Notes: generated by a model from the sequence alone, not told the origin. Positions 9,153-15,279 are shown, counted from the stretch's first letter. The stretch: DNA of 64,000 nucleotides from Imperialibacter sp. EC-SDR9 (GCF_902498805.1 NZ_LR701596.1:21489-85488); one strand, 5' to 3'. Made by a program: numbers and translations.

Positions 9153-9175
9153 AAAGCCTCCCACTTGAGAGGCTT
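9153..9175. terminator. Bidirectional rho-independent terminator between M24 peptidase and rtcB
   Basis: An 8-base perfect stem (AAAGCCTC with GAGGCTTT) and a 7-base loop. It lies between convergent genes and touches the rtcB stop codon. On the minus strand it is followed by ATTTT, and on the plus strand it is preceded by an A-rich run. Confidence 0.75.
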
Positions 9176-10596
9176 TAATCGACTTCAGCAAACCTTTCGT
9201 CGCCGCACATACGCACTACTTTAGGAGTGAAGGAGCCCACGACTTCCACGAGCTCTTGCTGAAAGGCCATCACCTGGTGAATGTCTTTGTACACCATCGG
9301 TGCTTCATCTAAGCCGGAGCCGATCAGCTCGATACCGGCTTTCTTCAGGTGCTTTCGCACTTCCTGCTTTGAAAGCGTCTCCTTGGCTTTCGTCCGGGAC
9401 ATCACCCTGCCAGCTCCGTGAGCAGCAGAATTGATAGCATTAGCTTCACCTTTGCCTCTTACGATAAAGCCTGGCGAGGTCATCGACCCAGGAATAATTC
9501 CAAGTACCCCCTTGCCTGCAGGTGTGGCCCCTTTTCGATGAACAATGATATCATTTCCAGCCGCATCCCTCTCCTTCCAGGCGAAGTTGTGATGGTTTTC
9601 TATCATAGCCAGCGGTTGCTCACCCAGTGCTTTGGCCAGTCTTCGGTGGATCTGGTGATGACAAGCCGAAGCATAGTCACCCGCCAAATTCATTGCCAGC
9701 CAGTACTCCTGTCCATCCTCTGTGTCCAAATCCAACCAGGCAAGGTGTTTCGCTTCGCCCGGAAGCTTGCACTTGTCCATCGCCAGTTTGGTATAGTGGC
9801 GGGCGATATTGGCCCCCAACCCCCTGGAGCCAGAATGTGACAGCACTGCAAGATACCTGCCAATGGGCAAGCCAAGCTCATTGCTTTCGTCAACCAGCTC
9901 TGCCACACCAAATTCCACGAAATGGTTGCCTCCCCCAGAAGTACCAATTTGCAGATAAGCCCGGTCTTTCAATGCCTTAAGAATATTGATCTCACTAAAC
10001 ACCTTCCGGCTGAACACCTCGTCGTCTTCCGGCCTTTTGAAGCCAGCATTTCCAAACCTGGTGTGCTCCATCAACAAGATCCTCAGCTCATCTGTATGCT
10101 GACTGGCATAGGAAGCAGGAATATCATAAAGCGTCATACACATACGGCACCCAATATCTACGCCTACTCCATAGGGAATCACCGCATTGTTGGTAGCCAA
10201 CACACCGCCGATGGGCAAACCATACCCCTGGTGCGCATCCGGCATCAAAGCGCCGGCCACCGTTACAGGCAGCTTCATGGCTATCTCCATCTGGTGGATC
10301 GCACCCTGTTCGATAGCTTCCGCACCATAAATGCTGTATTCCAGTCGCCTGGCATTCAACTCAATGGTTTGATTGTGCTCCGTTTTGATGATCAGGCTGG
10401 TGGCCACCGGCCCCAGCGTCTCGTGCTTTGCATACAGCCCGGGAGTTTGCAACACCCTGGCCAACAGCTCAAGCTTTTGCATTTTGGATTTTCCCTTGTA
10501 GTGGGTTTCCATCACCTCCACGGCCGAACCAATCGCACGGCCCTCTGGGTATCCCAGTGCTCTCAGTTCTTTTCCTGTTATTTTTGTCGTTGCCAT
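9175..10596 (-). CDS. rtcB: RNA-splicing ligase RtcB
   Basis: 473 residues, full length for the family. The Mn/GTP active site is intact: D147 and C150 in GVGVDIGC, H225 in GTSGGGNHF, H254 in LSHSGSRGLG, the ENHHNF motif near 333-338 and the guanylated histidine H393 in SAAHGAGRVMSRTKA. The glycine-rich loop GATPAGKGVLGIIPGSMTSPG is also present. RtcB joins 2',3'-cyclic-phosphate (or 3'-phosphate) ends to 5'-hydroxyl ends using GTP, the ends left by many tRNA-cleaving toxins. Its start overlaps the TPR gene by 19 bases. It is the last gene of the unit tRNA-like array - slipin - TPR - rtcB. No rtcA, archease or rtcR is in the window, so this is a different arrangement from the enterobacterial rtcBA locus. 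Confidence 0.97.
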   Translation of the reverse strand: MATTKITGKELRALGYPEGRAIGSAVEVMETHYKGKSKMQKLELLARVLQTPGLYAKHETLGPVATSLIIKTEHNQTIELNARRLEYSIYGAEAIEQGAIHQMEIAMKLPVTVAGALMPDAHQGYGLPIGGVLATNNAVIPYGVGVDIGCRMCMTLYDIPASYASQHTDELRILLMEHTRFGNAGFKRPEDDEVFSRKVFSEINILKALKDRAYLQIGTSGGGNHFVEFGVAELVDESNELGLPIGRYLAVLSHSGSRGLGANIARHYTKLAMDKCKLPGEAKHLAWLDLDTEDGQEYWLAMNLAGDYASACHHQIHRRLAKALGEQPLAMIENHHNFAWKERDAAGNDIIVHRKGATPAGKGVLGIIPGSMTSPGFIVRGKGEANAINSAAHGAGRVMSRTKAKETLSKQEVRKHLKKAGIELIGSGLDEAPMVYKDIHQVMAFQQELVEVVGSFTPKVVRMCGDERFAEVD

Positions 10597-11102
10597 TTTT
10601 GTCTTACAAATCTTAATCTTTTAAATCTGCATCTTTTGATATTACTGCGCATCTCTTCAATGGCATCATTGTCCATTGAGTGGAAGATCGCAGTCTTGTA
10701 AAGCCTGATGGCCGCTGTGTATCTTCCTTTCGCTTCGTCCACCATGGCCAGCCTTTCAAAGACCAGCGCCTTACTGATCCCTTCAATCTCTCTGGCTTTC
10801 ATCATCACTTCACCAAGCTTGTCGAAATTTTCATTGCGCATATAAAGCGTCGTCAGGTGAATGTAAGGTACCTTCCAGTTGGGTTCAAACTTGACCGCCA
10901 ACTTCAGGTGCTTCTCAGCCAACTCGTCGTCTTCGATATAATAAAGGTGTAACCAGCCCAATAGGTTGTGCACTTTGGCATAACCAGGCTCGTAGGTAAG
11001 CACATTTTCCAGCATGTCTTTGCCTTCGAAGTGGTCACCGTCCCATATCATATTTTCGGCTTGCGTAATTACCTTCTCCAGGTAAATGTCAATCATTTTC
11101 AT
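10578..11102 (-). CDS. Tetratricopeptide-repeat protein of the rtcB locus
   Basis: 174 residues without a signal peptide. At least three TPR-like helix pairs are visible (DGDHFEGKDMLENVLTYEPG, YAKVHNLLGWLHLYYIEDDE, AEKHLKLAVKFEPNWKVPYI), and later ones fade. The C-terminus is strongly basic (SNIKRCRFKRLRFVRQKW), which could contact RNA. It lies 42 bases downstream of slipin, and its last 19 bases overlap the start of rtcB in another frame, so the two proteins are probably translationally coupled. A scaffold linking slipin, ligase and substrate RNA is a reasonable inference; no enzymatic motif is seen. Confidence 0.8.
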   Translation of the reverse strand: MKMIDIYLEKVITQAENMIWDGDHFEGKDMLENVLTYEPGYAKVHNLLGWLHLYYIEDDELAEKHLKLAVKFEPNWKVPYIHLTTLYMRNENFDKLGEVMMKAREIEGISKALVFERLAMVDEAKGRYTAAIRLYKTAIFHSMDNDAIEEMRSNIKRCRFKRLRFVRQKWQRQK

Positions 11103-11144
11103 GTCTGTAATTTTTAAGAGGCTGCCACTCCCGACAGCCTCATT

Positions 11145-12245
11145 TTACTTCGTGGGAGAGAAAATATCCCTTAGCTGATCGACCACCAGGCTACCGCCCG
11201 AAAGCGTGATGCTGTTGATCTTCTCAGCGATTTTTTCGACATATTCCATCTCCTTCAGCTTAAACAACATTTCGTTGTCTTCCATCAATTTGGCAGTATT
11301 CAGCAAGCTTCTTGTGGAAGCAGTTTCTTCCCGCCTGGTAATGATATTGGCTTGCGCCTTTTTCTGCGCCACTAGCACCTGGTTCATGATTTCTTTCACC
11401 TCACCAGGGAGGATGACGTCCTTCACACCGCTGTCTTTGATGATCACACCCAACTCAGCTGCCTTGCTTGAAACAGTTGCCATCACGTAGTTCGCAATGG
11501 ATTCCTTTTTCTCGAGCAATTCATCCAGGGTCAGTGTACCGATGTACTCCCTCAGGGCTAACTGTAGCAATACATAGAGTTGCTTCTCGAAGTCTTTGCT
11601 TTCAATCAACGCTTTGATGATGTCTACCACCCTGTAGTGCGCATAGAAGTTGACCCGAAGCGCCGCCTTGTCTTTGGTCAGCATTTCCTGGCCTGATACT
11701 TCCAACTGCAGCAACCTCGTATCGACCTTAGCTACCGAAATAGCCGTCGGTGTCTTCCAGAAGTAGTACACCCCTGTGCCGAGCACTTTGGTGAACTCAC
11801 CGTCGACGAAGAGGATGCCCTTCTCGTATGATTCCACGACAAATACTCGCACATAGGGCAGCACGTCTCTCCTTTGGAGGGTGGTTTTGTCAATTGCTTC
11901 AGTGACCTCGTACTTACCGAGGTCTACTGTAACGAAGCTGTACACCACTAAACCCTTCCAGTAGACATACCTTCCGGGAGTTAGTACATTTTTCAGGTTA
12001 CCATTTTCGTGCTGCAACACAATCTCATTGTCTTTCACCTCCACCACACTCAGCATATTCGCCAGTTTTTCGTTTCGCAGGAGAATATTGAGCTCGACAG
12101 GAGGAAAAAATGGCTTGGCCAGGTCATACTGCATCACCGCCTCGTAAGGCATCAACCAGTAGTTACCCTCACTGATGACGTCCTTGAAGTCACCTCTCCG
12201 AAAGGCCAAACCCACTTTGCCAGTATTAATTCTAACTGTTAGCAT
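11145..12245 (-). CDS. Slipin/stomatin-like SPFH (band 7) protein
   Basis: 366 residues from the ATG at 12245 (MLTVRINTGKVGLAF); a TTG 24 bases upstream is less likely. The band-7 domain covers about residues 100-300, with typical stretches (KVDTRLLQLEVSGQEMLT, DKAALRVNFYAHYRVVD, LQLALREYIGTLTLDELL and GVKDVILPGEVKEIMNQVL). A coiled-coil-like tail follows. Unlike most slipins it has no N-terminal membrane hairpin, so it may assemble as a cytosolic ring or attach through a partner. Association of slipin-type proteins with RtcB loci is, as I recall, seen in other bacteria; here it stands directly after an array of tRNA-like elements. Its role in RNA repair is not established. Confidence 0.9.
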   Translation of the reverse strand: MLTVRINTGKVGLAFRRGDFKDVISEGNYWLMPYEAVMQYDLAKPFFPPVELNILLRNEKLANMLSVVEVKDNEIVLQHENGNLKNVLTPGRYVYWKGLVVYSFVTVDLGKYEVTEAIDKTTLQRRDVLPYVRVFVVESYEKGILFVDGEFTKVLGTGVYYFWKTPTAISVAKVDTRLLQLEVSGQEMLTKDKAALRVNFYAHYRVVDIIKALIESKDFEKQLYVLLQLALREYIGTLTLDELLEKKESIANYVMATVSSKAAELGVIIKDSGVKDVILPGEVKEIMNQVLVAQKKAQANIITRREETASTRSLLNTAKLMEDNEMLFKLKEMEYVEKIAEKINSITLSGGSLVVDQLRDIFSPTK

Positions 12246-12283
12246 TGGTTTAAAAATTTGTTTGTTCAACCATCATTTATCAC

Positions 12284-12296
12284 TATTGGCCCAATA
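12284..12296. promoter_or_regulatory. Palindrome between the array terminator and the slipin start (possible operator)
   Basis: TATTGG-C-CCAATA is a perfect 13-base palindrome, 38 bases upstream of the slipin ATG and just downstream of the terminator that ends the tRNA-like array. Its position suits a repressor or activator site for slipin-TPR-rtcB. There is no direct evidence of function. Confidence 0.35.
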
Positions 12297-12304
12297 ATTT
12301 CATC

Positions 12305-12334
12305 TAAAAAGAAGGCGGTGAGGGCGTCGCCTTC
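12305..12334 (-). terminator. Rho-independent terminator/attenuator between tRNA-like array and slipin
   Basis: On the minus strand a 7-base stem (GAAGGCG with CGCCTTC, 10-base loop) is followed directly by TTTTT. It would separate array transcripts from the protein-coding genes, with read-through or a second promoter needed for slipin-TPR-rtcB. Confidence 0.7.
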
Positions 12335-12507
12335 AACTCACAGCGGAAGAGATGTTGAGCGGAACAATGCCCGGCCAGTTCGTCAAAAGTGCCTGCCTGG
12401 AAGCCGGCAGCTCATTGCCAGCCATTTTTTCGACCAAGTGCTTTTAGCAAAGTAGCTGAACGTGTTCAGCGGTATCCTCTCTCTTTCAAAGCCATGCCCT
12501 GGCGCTA

Positions 12508-12536
12508 CCACATATTCCCCGAGGGGTGATATGTGG
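12508..12536 (-). other. Strong RNA hairpin at the 3' side of the array
   Basis: An 8-base stem CCACATAT/ATATGTGG is closed by an inner CCCC/GGGG stem, 12 pairs in all with small internal mismatches. An adjoining GGGGC-TGA-GCCCC hairpin overlaps its base, so the two could be alternatives. There is no T-run, so it is probably not a terminator. Confidence 0.6.
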
Positions 12537-12576
12537 GGCTCAGCCCCTCACTGCCTTCACAAGTGCCTTTTTGGGA

Positions 12577-12658
12577 GTTGGCATCTCCAGGTCATGGATT
12601 TTCATTCCATACTCTACGTTAACAGCGTAGTACTCTACCATCTGAGTTATCCGCCAAC
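12577..12658 (-). tRNA. Degenerate tRNA-Asn(GUU)-like element, conventional reading
   Basis: Read 5' to 3' on the minus strand: acceptor GTTGGCG, D-arm ACTC-AGATGGTA-GAGT, anticodon arm CTACG-CTGTTAA-CGTAG (anticodon GTT), a 3-base variable loop, a T-arm-like hairpin (ATGGA/TCCAT, 7-base loop at 12594-12610) without the TTCRA motif, about ten extra bases, then TGCCAAC, which pairs with the acceptor (one G-U). The extra bases and missing T-loop make it a poor conventional tRNA. The same D and anticodon arms also pair upstream in a permuted arrangement (see the entry at 12614-12682). Confidence 0.4.
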
Positions 12659-12682
12659 TGACGGAGCAGGATTCGAACCTGC
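12614..12682 (-). ncRNA. Circularly permuted tRNA-Asn(GUU)-like module
   Basis: In minus-strand order: T-arm GCAGG-TTCGAAT-CCTGC (12666-12682), 3' acceptor strand TCCGTCA (12659-12665), a 2-base linker GT, 5' acceptor strand TGGCGGA (12650-12656), TA, D-arm with GG-containing loop (12632-12647), and an anticodon arm with GTT (12614-12630). All seven acceptor positions pair (one G-U). The T-loop has the canonical TTCGAAT. So the 3' half of a tRNA lies upstream of its 5' half, with the acceptor closed by two bases. This is the layout of permuted tRNA genes and of tRNA-like modules with sealed acceptors. Confidence 0.6.
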
Positions 12683-12696
12683 GCATCCTTACTGTT

Positions 12697-12746
12697 GCTC
12701 TACCAATGAGCTAAAGCGGTAAACCGCATGAGGGAATCGAACCCCC
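12697..12746 (-). ncRNA. Second permuted tRNA-like module, lacking an anticodon arm
   Basis: In minus-strand order: T-arm GGGGG-TTCGATT-CCCTC (12730-12746), 3' acceptor strand ATGCGGT (12723-12729), linker TT, 5' acceptor strand ACCGCTT (12714-12720), TA, D-arm GCTC-ATTGGTA-GAGC (12697-12711). Six of seven acceptor positions pair. Only 14 bases (12683-12696) separate its D-arm from the T-arm of the next module, too few for an anticodon arm. It keeps exactly the parts that form the tRNA elbow (D- and T-loops) plus the acceptor stem. Confidence 0.55.
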
Positions 12747-12820
12747 TACCCACAGCTTGAGGGAACCCTCAATGAACAAGGCAGCATGGCGTGGCCTACC
12801 TGCTCACCACTACGGAGCTA
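12730..12820 (-). ncRNA. Degenerate class-II tRNA-like element (long variable arm)
   Basis: On the minus strand a D-arm (GCTC-CGTAGTGGT-GAGC, 12802-12818) is followed by an irregular anticodon region (stem GGTAG/CTGCC with an 11-base loop), a 7-base hairpin TTGAGGG/CCCTCAA (12757-12772) like the long variable arm of Ser/Leu/Tyr tRNAs, and the T-arm shared with the module at 12697-12746. Its 5' end (TTCTGTA) does not pair with ATGCGGT, so it lacks a conventional acceptor stem. No anticodon can be assigned. Confidence 0.4.
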
Positions 12821-12919
12821 TACAGAAACTCTCGTCAGGTCCTTTATTCATCTACCTTCCCTGCCTCAGGGTGGGATACTCCCAGCCCCGAAGATCTTTA
12901 CCAGCCTTTGCTGGCTTTG

Positions 12920-12992
12920 TTTGCCCGAAGAGACTTGAACTCCCATTGTCCGCATTAAGAGTGCGGAGCTTTACCTGTTAAGCTACAGACAC
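12920..12992 (-). tRNA. tRNA-Lys(CUU)-like gene
   Basis: A conventional cloverleaf on the minus strand: acceptor GTGTCTG/CGGGCAA (six of seven pairs, two G-U, first position G-A mismatched), D-arm GCTT-AACAGGTA-AAGC, anticodon arm CCGCA-CTCTTAA-TGCGG (anticodon CTT), variable ACAAT, T-arm GGGAG-TTCAAGT-CTCTT and discriminator A. No encoded CCA. The weak acceptor and T stems suggest a diverged copy; whether it is charged is unknown. It lies 5 bases from the Phe element. Confidence 0.65.
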
Positions 12993-12997
12993 ATATG

Positions 12998-13069
12998 TGG
13001 AAGGGGCTGGAATCGAACCAACACTGGCGGTGCTTCAAACCGCTGCTCTACCATTGGAGCTACCCTTCC
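12998..13069 (-). tRNA. tRNA-Phe(GAA)-like gene
   Basis: A well-formed cloverleaf on the minus strand: acceptor GGAAGGG/CCCTTCC (7 of 7), D-arm GCTC-CAATGGTA-GAGC, anticodon arm GCGGT-TTGAAGC-ACCGC (anticodon GAA), 4-base variable loop CAGT, T-arm GTTGG-TTCGATT-CCAGC and discriminator A. CCA is not encoded. The 4-base variable loop is slightly short. It is the best conventional tRNA of the array along with Tyr. Confidence 0.75.
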
Positions 13070-13074
13070 TAACT

Positions 13075-13199
13075 GGCCACCTGCATCGGGACATCAGGCC
13101 TGAAAACCCCTACGCCAGGCGACCACTGCTGACAGAACGAAAGCTTTTTCGCACATCACAGAAAAATGGAATCCTGCTTATGGCCTTTAACCATTCTTC
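13075..13199 (-). ncRNA. Structured spacer between the Tyr and Phe elements
   Basis: On the minus strand three consecutive hairpins are predicted by eye: GAAGAATGG with CCATTTTTC (9 pairs, one G-U; 13191-13199 and 13161-13169), CGAAA/TTTCG (13138-13151), and GGTCGCCTG with CAGGTGGCC (9 pairs, two G-U; 13116-13124 and 13075-13083). No tRNA arms or reading frame are convincing. The amount of pairing suggests that this stretch is part of a folded transcript rather than plain spacer. Confidence 0.45.
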
Positions 13200-13237
13200 C
13201 GTTCGGAGGCACCCATTTTGCCCCTCCTTCAGCCCTG

Positions 13238-13320
13238 TGGGGATAGAAAGATTCGAACTTTCAAAGCTGTCAGCCCCGGTTTTACAGACCGGCCCAGATC
13301 TCCAACTCTGGCGTATCCCC
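13238..13320 (-). tRNA. tRNA-Tyr(GUA)-like gene
   Basis: A class-II cloverleaf on the minus strand: acceptor GGGGATA/TATCCCC (7 of 7), D-arm CCAG with a 10-base GG-containing loop, anticodon arm CCGGT-CTGTAAA-ACCGG (anticodon GTA), long variable arm of 13 bases, T-arm GAAAG-TTCGAAT-CTTTC and discriminator A. CCA is not encoded. It is the first element of the array, following a terminator at 13345-13375. It could be a functional tRNA or a mimic; only a genome-wide tRNA list would tell. Confidence 0.75.
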
Positions 13321-13344
13321 TTTTCCTGTTTTTCTTTTTGGGCA

Positions 13345-13375
13345 CAAAAAAACCCGGCCTTGCGGGACCGGGTTT
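13345..13375 (-). terminator. Rho-independent terminator upstream of the Tyr element
   Basis: An 8-base perfect stem AAACCCGG/CCGGGTTT with a 15-base loop on the minus strand, followed by a run of T. It ends whatever is transcribed from 13376-13505, or limits entry into the tRNA-like array. Confidence 0.75.
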
Positions 13376-13505
13376 CTCATGAAATACTCTTAACGAATAG
13401 TCACAAAAATATCCTCCCGATCCTTCGCCGATGACGTAGGTTTCCCACGAAGCTGAGATAGCTATCCCGCTCCTGTCCTGTCGGCCCCATATGTATATTC
13501 AAGCG
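13376..13505 (-). ncRNA. Candidate small RNA between two terminators
   Basis: 130 bases with no supported reading frame, bounded on both sides by minus-strand terminators and preceded by a sigma70-like TTGTGA-N18-TATGAT. The RNA could form a long irregular stem (GCCGA-CAG-GAC-AGG with CCT-AC-GTC-A-TCGGC) and contains the sequence GGCGAAG, which fits the GNCGAAG pattern described for bacterial Y RNAs that bind Ro60. No Ro60 gene is in the window, so that match may be chance. Confidence 0.3.
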
Positions 13506-13509
13506 CTTT

Positions 13510-13539
13510 ATCATATGCGTCTTTTACATTTTTTCACAA
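13510..13539 (-). promoter_or_regulatory. Sigma70-like promoter upstream of the small RNA/array
   Basis: TTGTGA and TATGAT with an 18-base spacer on the minus strand (13534-13539 and 13510-13515). Bacteroidota house-keeping promoters usually look different (TTTG / TANNTTTG), so the match is suggestive only. Confidence 0.35.
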
Positions 13540-13540
13540 C

Positions 13541-13567
13541 AAAAAACCCAGACTTTACGGCCTGGGT
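13541..13567 (-). terminator. Rho-independent terminator downstream of the sulfatase
   Basis: Stem ACCCAG/CTGGGT with a 10-base loop on the minus strand, followed by six T. It probably ends the sulfatase transcript. The 250 bases between it and the sulfatase stop are AT-rich and hold no gene I can support. Confidence 0.65.
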
Positions 13568-13823
13568 CAAAACACTGCTGGGAACTATCCAGTCAATTGT
13601 CTTTTTCAGGCCATAGCATAACATCCTCATAGAGGCAAAACCAATCGCTTTGACTCGGCATTGAGATATGTAATGTGCGTTTCTTCACTTGCTTTTAATT
13701 TTGGTTTGCAATGATCTGAATAAATTTTGTCTATACAAAATACAACACTAAAATAATTTTTAAAACGACATTATTTATTATGAGTCTAAATCACACCCTG
13801 GTGCTGAGTGCACTCCTTCTCCT

Positions 13824-15209
13824 TCATTGCAACCCCCAATGCTGCCTAAGCATATGGCTAAGACTATCAGCGATTGCCGACTGGCCTGCGGCAATGTTTT
13901 CATTTTCCTCCAGGTCGCTTCGGTGATCATACAGCATTTCGTCCTGCCATTGCAGGCTGTCGTTCACCCACTCTGTATAAGCATAGTCTGGCGTGGTGAT
14001 GGTGTAGCCATTTGTCCATCGGGAAATGGCAAAACCGGCCGGTGACGTTGAAGGTGCGGCCAGTTCATTGGCTAGACTTTCCCCCTGTAGCTGTGTCGGT
14101 TTTGGCAGCCCTGAGAGATCAGCCAGGGTGGGGAAAATGTCGACGTACTCAACGATGGCATTGGAGATGCTTCCAGCCTTTACCTTCGGCGATTTCCAGA
14201 TCATAGTGGAGCGAAGTGAATTTCGGTAGTTGCAGTGTTTACACCACATGGTGTGCTCCAGCAGGTTGTAGCCATGGTCACCGATCAGCACGATGTGTGT
14301 TTTTTCATCAAGACCCAGTGCTTTCAACTCGTCGAGCACCCTTCCTATCTGGGCATCGACATAACTCACGCTGGCATAATAACCTTGAATCAACGTTAGC
14401 GCCAGTGAGTCGCTCACGGGGCCTTCCTTTGGCACCTCAGCATAGTTTCTCAGCTCACCTGAGTTGTGAACGGAGCGTGCCGGGGCGCCTGTCGGCACAT
14501 AGTTATTGTCTGGCAGACTTACTTTACCGTCATATAGCTGCCAATACTTCTCGGGAGCATTGAACGGCAGGTGTGGCTTAAGGAAACCAACGGCCATAAA
14601 GAAGGGCTTACCGGCCGCCGCCAATGCCTTCAGATCGATAATGCTCTTAGCTGCAATCTTAGCATCATTATAAACGCTGTCCGGCACATTACCCCTCTCG
14701 TAAGGCCTTCCCCTGTTGGCCAAATCTGTGCCGCTGTTCGCTTCGGTCTGATAGTCCAGCAGGTCGTTTGGCCGCCAGTTGATGTCCCAGGCAGCGGCGT
14801 GGTCGTCTTCATTGTGAAACACTTTGCCGTTAGATACGGTGGTGTAGCCGTTGTCTTTAAAATACTGAGGCAACGAGATCGCTCCCGGCGCATCATCCTG
14901 GGCATAGGTCAGGTAGGTGAGAAAGCGGTTTTGCATTGGCCTCAGCCCGGTGAGAAAGCTGGCCCTTGATGCACCACAAACCGGAATGTTACAAAAAGCA
15001 TTCTTAAAGAGTACTCCCTCTCCTGCCAGCTGATCCATATTGGGTGACTGAACAAGGGGATGGCCATAGCACCCAAGCTCCGGCCGCAAGTCGTCAACTA
15101 CTATGAAAAGGACGTTGGAGGGGCCGGTTGGTGCTTCTTTTGGTGTGCAAGAAAAAACCAAAGAAGCACCCAGGAATGGAATAACGAGAGATCTGAATTG
15201 GTAAGTCAT
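13824..15209 (-). CDS. Sulfatase, family S1, iduronate-2-sulfatase-like lipoprotein
   Basis: 461 residues. A hydrophobic signal with lipobox (LVFSC) is followed by the alkaline-phosphatase-type fold. VVDDLRPELGCYG gives the first metal aspartates; the sulfatase signature is PVCGASRASFLTGLRP with a cysteine that would be converted to formylglycine; FLKPHLPFNAPEKYW and IGDHGYNLLEHTMWCKH supply further active-site residues. The pattern fits iduronate-2-sulfatase-like enzymes that desulfate uronic-acid-containing polysaccharides. Activity requires a formylglycine-generating enzyme; the FGE-like domain encoded at 17542-20250 lacks the catalytic cysteines and is an unlikely maturase. It appears monocistronic, ending upstream of the terminator at 13541. 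Confidence 0.9.
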   Translation of the reverse strand: MTYQFRSLVIPFLGASLVFSCTPKEAPTGPSNVLFIVVDDLRPELGCYGHPLVQSPNMDQLAGEGVLFKNAFCNIPVCGASRASFLTGLRPMQNRFLTYLTYAQDDAPGAISLPQYFKDNGYTTVSNGKVFHNEDDHAAAWDINWRPNDLLDYQTEANSGTDLANRGRPYERGNVPDSVYNDAKIAAKSIIDLKALAAAGKPFFMAVGFLKPHLPFNAPEKYWQLYDGKVSLPDNNYVPTGAPARSVHNSGELRNYAEVPKEGPVSDSLALTLIQGYYASVSYVDAQIGRVLDELKALGLDEKTHIVLIGDHGYNLLEHTMWCKHCNYRNSLRSTMIWKSPKVKAGSISNAIVEYVDIFPTLADLSGLPKPTQLQGESLANELAAPSTSPAGFAISRWTNGYTITTPDYAYTEWVNDSLQWQDEMLYDHRSDLEENENIAAGQSAIADSLSHMLRQHWGLQ

Positions 15210-15279
15210 GACTAAATATATCCATCCTATTTCACTTTAGGAAGGAATAGCCGCCCCAACGGCTGCCTCAGATCAAGCG

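Noticed and set aside
9922..10701. 259-residue plus-strand frame opposite rtcB and the TPR gene
   Set aside because: Complement of conserved rtcB sequence; no independent support.
12462..12981. Two more plus-strand frames (86 and 74 residues) over the array
   Set aside because: They contain GFEPA- or PKRLELP-like peptides that come from reading tRNA T-arms in reverse; no start region or conservation supports them.
12997..13434. 145-residue plus-strand reading frame over the tRNA-like array
   Set aside because: It is the antisense of the Phe and Tyr elements (the GAGIEPTLAVLQT-type peptide is a well-known false protein from tRNA genes). Codon use and lack of family support argue against it.
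13420..13490. Possible TPP-type riboswitch (GCTGAGATAGCTATCCC on the plus strand)
   Set aside because: Only one short segment resembles the THI box; the other conserved parts and any thiamine gene downstream are missing.
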